Shown here piece by piece: positions 51,378 to 57,757 of a DNA stretch of 64,000 nt. The notes beneath the pieces are model-generated. The model did not search any database. It had not been told where the DNA came from and saw nothing but the letters and a program-made list of their open reading frames with translations. The position numbers and the translations under genes were made by a program. Positions within the stretch are counted from its first letter, which is position 1; each line of letters opens with the position of its first letter. The DNA comes from UBA1447 sp964627535 (GTDB lineage: Bacteria; Bacillota; Clostridia; Oscillospirales; Acutalibacteraceae), in the NCBI GenBank assembly GCA_964627535.1, contig CAZVJW010000011.1, positions 23,796 to 87,795 on the forward strand, read 5' to 3'.

Positions 51378-52055
51378 TTAAGATTTATTCAACATAAGCT
51401 TTTTTTCATCTGCAATGATTATTTTTTTTCCGTCATGCAGAATTGCCCCTTCAGCCTCAAAAAAATCAAATGCCCTGTAAAGCGAAGCTCTGCCGATATT
51501 GAGAACACGGGCAAGAAGGCTTAAATTATCAATTCTGACATATGAAATCCCGTCTTCGTTTGTCTGCTTGTTGGTTAAAAAATAATTTGCAAGCCGGCTT
51601 TCCGCGCTGACCGCCGTGAATTCTTCTATTTTTCCGGTCAAAAAATATATTCTCTTCGAAAGGTAAGCGATATAACTTTCGGCAACTGCGCTGTTTTTCG
51701 TCATAAGCTTGCATACAAGCTCCCGGGACAAAAAAATTATTTCGCATTTCATTGCCGCTGTGATATCAGTCGCGTAATATTTGTTTCCGCTGAAAAGGGT
51801 GACAGCACCGAAAAGGCTGCCCGGTTCAAGGGAGTTGATTATTGCTCTGCCTTTTTTGACATTTGCCTTACCGGTGAGCAGCAGCCCGATTACCGGCTTG
51901 TAGCTTTCATTTGAAAAAATAATATCCCCGCGGACGAAAGAGGAAACTTCTCCGTCCGACTCAATACCTGCCCTCAGCGTTTCGGCATCGGCAGATTTAA
52001 AAATCTCGGTCTTTTTAAGCAGTAAAACTGCTTTTTCAAGTTTAGTTGAAGTCAT
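51378..52055 (-). CDS. Crp/Fnr-family transcriptional regulator
   Basis: A 225-residue regulator. The cyclic-nucleotide-binding-like barrel (residues about 15-130) lacks the full phosphate-binding cassette, with VKKGRAIINSLEPGSLFGAVTLFSG near 75-98. The C-terminal winged helix (about 150-215) has LARVLNIGRASLYRAFDFFE as the recognition segment. No Cys cluster for an Fe-S site is evident. It is first in a probable operon with the binding protein and permease. A near-perfect 16-bp palindrome at 52070-52085 is a candidate operator for self-control. Confidence 0.85.
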   Translation of the reverse strand: MTSTKLEKAVLLLKKTEIFKSADAETLRAGIESDGEVSSFVRGDIIFSNESYKPVIGLLLTGKANVKKGRAIINSLEPGSLFGAVTLFSGNKYYATDITAAMKCEIIFLSRELVCKLMTKNSAVAESYIAYLSKRIYFLTGKIEEFTAVSAESRLANYFLTNKQTNEDGISYVRIDNLSLLARVLNIGRASLYRAFDFFEAEGAILHDGKKIIIADEKKLMLNKS

Positions 52056-52069
52056 GTTATCACCAAAAG

Positions 52070-52085
52070 TGTCTCAATTGATACA
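52070..52085. promoter_or_regulatory. Candidate operator for the Crp/Fnr-family regulator
   Basis: TGTCTCAATTGATACA reads almost the same on both strands, with one mismatched pair (positions 4 and 13). It lies between the -10 box and the start codon of the regulator gene, where binding would block its transcription or early elongation. Confidence 0.45.
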
Positions 52086-52094
52086 GTTTATACT

Positions 52095-52123
52095 ATGATA
52101 TCCCAAAATTATCAAGTTGTCAA
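52095..52123 (-). promoter_or_regulatory. Predicted promoter for the Crp/ABC operon
   Basis: On the minus strand TTGACA (52123-52118) and TATCAT (52100-52095) with 17-bp spacing, about 40 bp before ATG 52055. Confidence 0.6.
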
Positions 52124-52168
52124 CCCCGCAAAAAGTGAATGAATAACACGCACGAGGGCAAGTTTTTA

Positions 52169-52197
52169 TTGCGCCGATATGACAGCTATGATATAAT
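52169..52197 (+). promoter_or_regulatory. Predicted promoter for the acyltransferase-phosphohexomutase unit
   Basis: TTGCGC (52169-52174) and a perfect TATAAT (52192-52197) with 17-bp spacing, 30 bp before the TTG start. Confidence 0.55.
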
Positions 52198-52227
52198 AAA
52201 TATCAAAACAAAGGGAGGCTGCTCTTT

Positions 52228-53316
52228 TTGGAAGCTGTTTCATTAGCACCCCGCATTCAAAACAAAACGGGTGAAACCTCAACCTATATATATTTGCTGC
52301 GAATCACCGCAATCTTTGCAATTATCGTAATGAATACGGCAAAGTTCGATATTTATAACTGCGATGTTGCATCCTTCAATTGGCAGGTTCTTAATTTGTT
52401 CGGCAGTCTTGCGCGGTGGGCGGTTCCGGTTTTTGTCATGATAGCCGGTGTAATATTTTTGGATCCCAATAAAGAAATGCCGGTAAAATCAATCTTTAAA
52501 ACGCATTTGCTCAAGATGCTTTGCATCTATAGTTTCTGGTCATTTATTTATGCTGATATCCGTAATTTTTTAAATGCCGGCCCGATAAATGCGGAAGATA
52601 TAAAAAGCGTATTGCTTGAAACGCTGAAAGGCCCCGCTCATTTTTGGTATATTCCGATGCTGAGCGGCCTTTACCTCATAACGCCTTTTCTGAGGATACT
52701 TGTAAAAAACTCAAGCGCAAGGATGCTTCAATATTTACTGCTGCTGTGTTTTGTTTTCGGAAGTTTGTTTTACTCGCTTCAAAGCCTGGCGCCGTTATCG
52801 GTTATAACCGAAGCAGCCGGCAGCCTGAAACTCTGTTTCGCCGCAGGCTATTCCGGATATTTTGTTTTGGGTTATTATCTTCATCATTTTCCGCTGAAAA
52901 AGAATATGCGCCGGTTGGTATATTTCGCAGGAATAGCAGGCTTTGCCGTGACAGTTATCGGGACATATTATCTCTCAATAAAAAAAGGCAAACTTGACGA
53001 CACACTCTACAATAACCTTTCGCCGAACTACGCGTTTATAGGTGCCGCTGTCTTTGTCTTTTTCGAAGAGAATGTGAAGAAAATTAAATTATCAACCGGA
53101 AAAATCAGAATTATCCGAACCATTTCACTTTGCTCTTTCGGCGTTTATATTCTGCATTACTTCAGCTACGTATTATTTTCACAGGCAGGCATTTCCGTCA
53201 TTAAATTTAACCCGCTTTTATCGGTGCCGATTGTTTCTTTTCTTATCTATTTTGTTTGCCTGTTTGCTTCCTTTTTACTCTCGGAAATTCCGTTTGTCAA
53301 AAAATATTTGGTGTAG
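52228..53316 (+). CDS. Acyltransferase family 3 membrane protein
   Basis: A 362-residue membrane protein with about ten hydrophobic segments, of the acyltransferase-3 (OafA/NolL-like) kind that O-acylates surface polysaccharides or lipids. The N-terminus STYIYLLRITAIFAIIVMNTAKF corresponds to the family's opening helix (R and active-site His-type region; the His is not present in the first helix here, where MNT occurs in place of the usual xHx). The TTG start at 52228 is supported by GGGAGG 9 bases upstream. The phosphohexomutase follows 32 bp later on the same strand. Confidence 0.78.
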   Translation: MEAVSLAPRIQNKTGETSTYIYLLRITAIFAIIVMNTAKFDIYNCDVASFNWQVLNLFGSLARWAVPVFVMIAGVIFLDPNKEMPVKSIFKTHLLKMLCIYSFWSFIYADIRNFLNAGPINAEDIKSVLLETLKGPAHFWYIPMLSGLYLITPFLRILVKNSSARMLQYLLLLCFVFGSLFYSLQSLAPLSVITEAAGSLKLCFAAGYSGYFVLGYYLHHFPLKKNMRRLVYFAGIAGFAVTVIGTYYLSIKKGKLDDTLYNNLSPNYAFIGAAVFVFFEENVKKIKLSTGKIRIIRTISLCSFGVYILHYFSYVLFSQAGISVIKFNPLLSVPIVSFLIYFVCLFASFLLSEIPFVKKYLV

Positions 53317-53348
53317 GTTTATACCCTTCACAAAAGGAGCCGTATCAT

Positions 53349-55076
53349 ATGGATTATATAAATGCATTGTATAAACTTTGGCTTGAAAAAACAAAAGATG
53401 ACGGGGAACTTCAAGCCGAACTGCTTGGGATAATAGGAAAAGAAGATGAAGTTGCCGACCGGTTTTACCGGTATCTGGAGTTCGGTACGGCGGGGCTGAG
53501 GGGCGTTTTAGGCGCAGGAACAAACCGCATGAACGTTTACACAGTCAATCAGGTTACGCAAGGCTTGGCGGATTTTTTAAACACCGGTTATTCGGAATCC
53601 GTTGTTGCCATTGCATATGATTCCCGGATAAACTCGGAGCTTTTTGCGCGGGAGTCCGCCGGAGTTCTCGCGGCAAACGGCATAAAGAGTTATATTTTCC
53701 CGGAGCTTGTTCCAACCCCAATGCTTTCCTTTGCCGTGCGGAGGCTAAAGTGTCAATCGGGCATCATCATAACCGCCAGCCACAACCCTTCAAAGTATAA
53801 CGGTTACAAATGTTATGACCCCGAGGGTTATCAGATGACGGAAGAATCGGCGCAAAAAACATATGAGTTCGTGCAAAAAGTTGATCCCTTTGAGGGCGTA
53901 CGGCGCATTAGTTTTGAAGAGGGCGTTTCGCAGGGTATGATATCATTCATTGAGCCGTGGCTCAATGAAGAGTTTTACGAAAAAATATTGGAACAGTGCG
54001 TAAATCCCGGAGTATGCGGTAAAAGCGGACTCAAAATGATATATACACCATTAAACGGAACAGGCAACAAGCCGGTCAGAGAAATTTTCAAGCGTATGGG
54101 TCAGCAGTCTGTAACGGTTGTACCCGAACAGGAAAATCCGGACGGAGAATTCCCGACATGCCCTTTCCCCAACCCCGAAATCAGGCAGGTTTTTGAACTC
54201 GGGCTGAAAATGGCCGAGACCGGCAAGGTCGATCTGCTGCTTGCCACGGACCCCGACTGCGACAGGGTCGGGATAGCTGTTTTAAACAAAGGTGAGTATA
54301 AGCTGCTGTCGGGCAATGAGGTTGGCGCACTGCTGACGGAATATATTTTGTCAAACAGAACAGCGAATGGCAATTTACCCGAAAACCCGCTTGTTATCAA
54401 ATCCTTTGTCACGACAGACTTGATCGCCGCGATAGCCGGGAAGTACGGCTGTAAAACAGTCGACCTGCTGACAGGTTTCAAATATATCGGTGAGTATATA
54501 ACCAATCTTGAAAAAAAGGGCGAACAGAACCGCTTTATTATTGCCATGGAAGAAAGCTACGGCTACCTTGTCGGCACGCACGCGCGGGATAAAGACGCGG
54601 TTGTGGCCTCCATGCTGATTTGCGAAATGGCGGCTTATTACAAGACACAGGGAAAAACCCTGATAGAAGTTTTGGAAACTTTATATAAAGAACACGGTAT
54701 GTATCTGAACACCGTGCTGAACTTCGTCTTTGAAGGCGAAAGCGGCATGAAAAAGATGCAGCAGATTATGAGCGGGTTGAGAACGGACGCTCCCGGAGAA
54801 ATTGCCGGGATGCGGGTTCTTAAATTATCCGACTATGAGTTGAGCGAAGCGGTTGATACCGTTACGGGCGAAAAAACAACAATCAGCTTACCGCAGGCAA
54901 ATGTGCTCGCTTACAAGATACCGGGGGGCAGCGGTGTTATCGTCCGGCCGTCGGGAACAGAACCCAAAATCAAGGTTTATATTACCGCGCGGGCGGTTGA
55001 CAACGCTGCGGCAGGACAGCTTTCCGAAAAAATCGGTGCTGATATGAAACGGATTTTGAAAATTGAGGAGATGTAA
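53349..55076 (+). CDS. Phosphohexomutase (phosphoglucomutase/phosphomannomutase family)
   Basis: A 575-residue alpha-phosphohexomutase that interconverts hexose-1- and hexose-6-phosphates. The phosphoserine loop is IITASHNPSKYNGYK (Ser at about residue 144), the metal loop is LATDPDCDRVG, the sugar-specificity loop is AMEESYGYLVG, and the phosphate-binding PSGTEPKIK is near the C-terminus. The closest group is PgcA/YhxB-like. ATG 53349 with AGGAG about 9 bases ahead is used; an upstream in-frame TTG lies inside the acyltransferase gene. Likely co-transcribed with the acyltransferase, fitting a surface-polysaccharide role. Confidence 0.92.
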   Translation: MDYINALYKLWLEKTKDDGELQAELLGIIGKEDEVADRFYRYLEFGTAGLRGVLGAGTNRMNVYTVNQVTQGLADFLNTGYSESVVAIAYDSRINSELFARESAGVLAANGIKSYIFPELVPTPMLSFAVRRLKCQSGIIITASHNPSKYNGYKCYDPEGYQMTEESAQKTYEFVQKVDPFEGVRRISFEEGVSQGMISFIEPWLNEEFYEKILEQCVNPGVCGKSGLKMIYTPLNGTGNKPVREIFKRMGQQSVTVVPEQENPDGEFPTCPFPNPEIRQVFELGLKMAETGKVDLLLATDPDCDRVGIAVLNKGEYKLLSGNEVGALLTEYILSNRTANGNLPENPLVIKSFVTTDLIAAIAGKYGCKTVDLLTGFKYIGEYITNLEKKGEQNRFIIAMEESYGYLVGTHARDKDAVVASMLICEMAAYYKTQGKTLIEVLETLYKEHGMYLNTVLNFVFEGESGMKKMQQIMSGLRTDAPGEIAGMRVLKLSDYELSEAVDTVTGEKTTISLPQANVLAYKIPGGSGVIVRPSGTEPKIKVYITARAVDNAAAGQLSEKIGADMKRILKIEEM

Positions 55077-55078
55077 AT

Positions 55079-55318
55079 ATGAAACAAAGAAAATTGATGA
55101 TCAGGATTGTTGCATTGTTGATGGCACTGCTGATGGGAGTGGGTGTTTTTGCCGGAGTATATTCGATTTTTGCCCGGGCTGCCGATGAAACAACACTTGC
55201 AGCCGTTGCGGCAACGGGCAGCCAACAATCGGCTTCATGGCCGATATATGTTGCGATTGCCGCCGTTTTGCTTGTAATTGTTTGTATTGTCATCCCGAAA
55301 ATGACAAAGAAAAAATAG
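55079..55318 (+). CDS. Small two-helix secreted or membrane peptide
   Basis: A 79-residue protein with a hydrophobic N-terminal signal-like helix (LMIRIVALLMALLMGVGVFAGVYSI region), an AxA-type site near ARAADE that could be a signal-peptidase cleavage point, a short Thr/Ala/Ser-rich segment and a C-terminal membrane helix (YVAIAAVLLVIVCIVI) followed by PKMTKKK. I do not recognise it. It begins 2 bp after the phosphohexomutase stop, so it is translationally coupled to it, and ends 6 bp before convergent truB. Confidence 0.65.
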   Translation: MKQRKLMIRIVALLMALLMGVGVFAGVYSIFARAADETTLAAVAATGSQQSASWPIYVAIAAVLLVIVCIVIPKMTKKK

Positions 55319-55324
55319 CCTTGA

Positions 55325-56221
55325 TCACATTTTGTTGAAGACCCTTTTAACCGTCATCTCTCCGCTGTTCCCGCAAATCTCCCCGATACCGAGGAAGTCA
55401 TTTTCATCGGAATAAACCCTGAAAAGCCCGGTAGAATTCTGCGGTTTTATTCTGGCCAAATCAAGCGCTCCGCCGTTTTTAAAGCGTACCGACTGGGCGG
55501 AGGTTACATGAATATCCGGATAGCATGCCAGAACCTTGTCAACGCTTATAATTAAATCATTGAGTTTACCGGAATCCGCAGCTTCCTCCAGTTGACCGAG
55601 CGTGACACAGTCCTCAAGTTTGAAGCCGTTTGCAAGTGTCCGGCGCAGACCGCTCAAGACCGCTCCGCACCCCAGCAAAGCCCCGATATCGAAAGCGAGC
55701 GAGCGGATATAAGTCCCTGCGGAGCATTTTACATCTATATCATATTCGTGTTTTTCCTCATCAAACGTCAATAAATCCGCGGAGTATATTTCGACTCTGC
55801 GGGTTTCTCTTTCAATCTCAACACCCTTGCGGGCAAGTTCATATAAGCGGACACCGTCTTTTGAAACCGCTGAAAACATCGGGGGCAGTTGGCTGATTTC
55901 ACCCTCAAAGGTTTTAAGCGCTTTTTCAAAATCAGCGGCAGTTGCCGTAACGTCGACGGTTGAAAGAACCTTGCCGGTTACGTCAAGGGTGTCAGTGGTT
56001 ATACCAAGTAAAATTTTGGCGCGGTAACCTTTGTTATGAGATGGTAACAGTTCTGAAAAACGGGTTGCCCCGCCGAGCATGACCGGCAGAACACCTGTAG
56101 CCATTGGGTCTAAGGTACCTGTATGCCCTGCTTTCTTTTCGCCGGTTATTCTGCGGACACGCGCGACAGCGGAAAATGATGTTATGTTTTCAGGTTTGTC
56201 AATGATGATAAATCCTGTCAT
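55325..56221 (-). CDS. truB: tRNA pseudouridine(55) synthase
   Basis: Makes pseudouridine at tRNA position 55. 298 residues. The catalytic Asp is in KAGHTGTLDPMATGVLP (about residue 38). KGYRAKILLGITTDTLDVTG and SAGTYIRSLAFDIG follow, with a C-terminal PUA-like segment. Last gene of the minus-strand translation operon, 66 bp after nrnA. No ribF follows within the window. Confidence 0.94.
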   Translation of the reverse strand: MTGFIIIDKPENITSFSAVARVRRITGEKKAGHTGTLDPMATGVLPVMLGGATRFSELLPSHNKGYRAKILLGITTDTLDVTGKVLSTVDVTATAADFEKALKTFEGEISQLPPMFSAVSKDGVRLYELARKGVEIERETRRVEIYSADLLTFDEEKHEYDIDVKCSAGTYIRSLAFDIGALLGCGAVLSGLRRTLANGFKLEDCVTLGQLEEAADSGKLNDLIISVDKVLACYPDIHVTSAQSVRFKNGGALDLARIKPQNSTGLFRVYSDENDFLGIGEICGNSGEMTVKRVFNKM

Positions 56222-56287
56222 TTAAACCTCCGAAAATATTTCGTACCCCGGGTTTGAAAAAAAGGGACGCCGTATGGCATCCCAAAA

Positions 56288-57241
56288 TTACATTAAAAGC
56301 TCTTCGGCAACATTGTCCAGCAACTCTTCAATCGCTCTCTCAAGCGGACCGTCCAGCCGGCAGCCGGCTGCTCTGGGATGTCCGCCGCCGCCCATTTTTG
56401 CTGCAAGCAATGCTGCGTTCACAGGTCCGTTTGTGCGAACGGATGCTTTAAAGCTTCCGTCTTTTATTTCACGCAGCGTTACGCCGACTTTTACACCCTC
56501 AATTTGGCGGGGCAGAGCGGATATTCGGTCGCATTCGCTGTCGGTTGCGCCGCTTTGGCGGAACATATCCTGTGTAATTGTGATAACTGCGCACATATCG
56601 TCAAAATACATTTTCAAACTGTCAAGAGCCAGCCGTTCAAGGGCTGCATATACTTTGGTTTTTGTTTCAAAAAAGGTTTGATTAATCTCACTGGTTTTTG
56701 CACCGGCTTTGATTAAAGCGGCAGCCAAACTGTGGGAGCGGTCAGTTGTGTTGGAATAACGGAAACAACCCGTATCGGTGGAGAGACCGGTATAGATACA
56801 ATCCGCAATATTCGGATCAATCATTACACCCATTTTGCGAAGCACAGCATAGATGATTTCGGCAACAGCCGCTGCGCCGCTTTGAAGCAAAACATATTCT
56901 GCTTCAAGGTTGTTTGAACCATGGTGGTCGATGCTGAGGTTAATTATTTCTTTGTAAGTCTCTTCAAAATCCCGGCCTAAAAGAACGGCATCGGCAATGT
57001 CGACAGCAACTATAAATTCGGGCTCAAAGTCAAGCTCCGGCAAATCCTGCCACATAAAGGCGTAACTTTCGGGAATTGTATCGCCGCATCGAACGACAGC
57101 GTTTTTGCCGAGGGAACGCAGACCTCTGCACAAGGCGAATCCGCTGCCCAGCGTATCCCCGTCGGGATGGTCATGGGTCAATATCAGGATATTGTTATTT
57201 TTGAGCAGCAGCGCGGCAGCGCAGTCTACGCTAACCTTCAT
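56288..57241 (-). CDS. nrnA: DHH-family phosphoesterase, NrnA-like oligoribonuclease/pAp phosphatase
   Basis: A 317-residue DHH/DHHA1 enzyme. Motifs: LILTHDHPDGDTLGSG (metal-binding, residues about 18-33), VAVDIAD, SIDHHGSNN (DHH) and the C-terminal GGGHPRAAGC. Members degrade short RNA (nanoRNA) and pAp. Placed between rbfA and truB as in many Bacillota. Its first 11 bases overlap the end of rbfA. Confidence 0.9.
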   Translation of the reverse strand: MKVSVDCAAALLLKNNNILILTHDHPDGDTLGSGFALCRGLRSLGKNAVVRCGDTIPESYAFMWQDLPELDFEPEFIVAVDIADAVLLGRDFEETYKEIINLSIDHHGSNNLEAEYVLLQSGAAAVAEIIYAVLRKMGVMIDPNIADCIYTGLSTDTGCFRYSNTTDRSHSLAAALIKAGAKTSEINQTFFETKTKVYAALERLALDSLKMYFDDMCAVITITQDMFRQSGATDSECDRISALPRQIEGVKVGVTLREIKDGSFKASVRTNGPVNAALLAAKMGGGGHPRAAGCRLDGPLERAIEELLDNVAEELLM

Positions 57242-57587
57242 TCTTATCAGCCTTCAAATCATCAAGTTTTTTAACAATGCTCATACCGTGTTCAATGGAG
57301 TTGTCCGCAACAAACTTCAGTTCTGGGGTTATCCTGAGGCGCAGCCTTTGGCCGACCTCATGCCGGATAAACCCCGTGGCGCTTGTTAAACCTTCCACTG
57401 CGAGCTTAGCCGTTTCGATGCCCTCCAGCGCGCTGACATAAACCTTGGCATATGAAATATCGGAACTGACATCCACCTGCACGATGGTGAGCATTCCCTG
57501 AACCCGGGGATCTTTCAGCTCTCGTATGATTGCGATTATTTCCCGTTTAACGTCTTCGGAAACTCTGTCTTTACGATAACCTGCCAT
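57231..57587 (-). CDS. rbfA: Ribosome-binding factor A
   Basis: A 118-residue KH-like protein that matures the 30S subunit. It begins MAGYRKDRVSEDVKREI and has LKDPRVQGMLTIVQVDVSSD and AKVYVSALEG, both standard for RbfA. It is separated from infB by a 168-bp gap holding the fourth 11-bp-repeat array, where direct coupling or a short gap is usual. Confidence 0.93.
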   Translation of the reverse strand: MAGYRKDRVSEDVKREIIAIIRELKDPRVQGMLTIVQVDVSSDISYAKVYVSALEGIETAKLAVEGLTSATGFIRHEVGQRLRLRITPELKFVADNSIEHGMSIVKKLDDLKADKNEG

Positions 57588-57608
57588 TTTTTCACCTTAT
57601 CTTTGCGT

Positions 57609-57757
57609 TGTTTGAGAAGCAATTGAGAAGAAGTGGAAAAGTAGTTGAAAAGAAATAGGAGCACGATAAGAAACTTTATCAAAAATCGGTCGTGACTCCC
57701 AGTGCTTCTCTACTGCTTTTCGCGGCGAAGCCGCGCTTCTCTATGGCTTCTCAACTT
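57609..57757 (-). repeat. Inverted 11-bp repeat array in the infB-rbfA gap
   Basis: Units on the plus strand from 57609 to 57674, six in exact 11-bp phase (for example TAGTTGAAAAG at 57642, CAATTGAGAAG at 57620), and complementary units at 57705-57757 (CTTCTCTACTG at 57705, CTTCTCAACTT at 57747, with one 9-base step). In the sense of transcription the array begins at the infB stop codon (57756-57758). It also contains the hairpin CGCGGCGAAGCCGCG. Confidence 0.82.
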
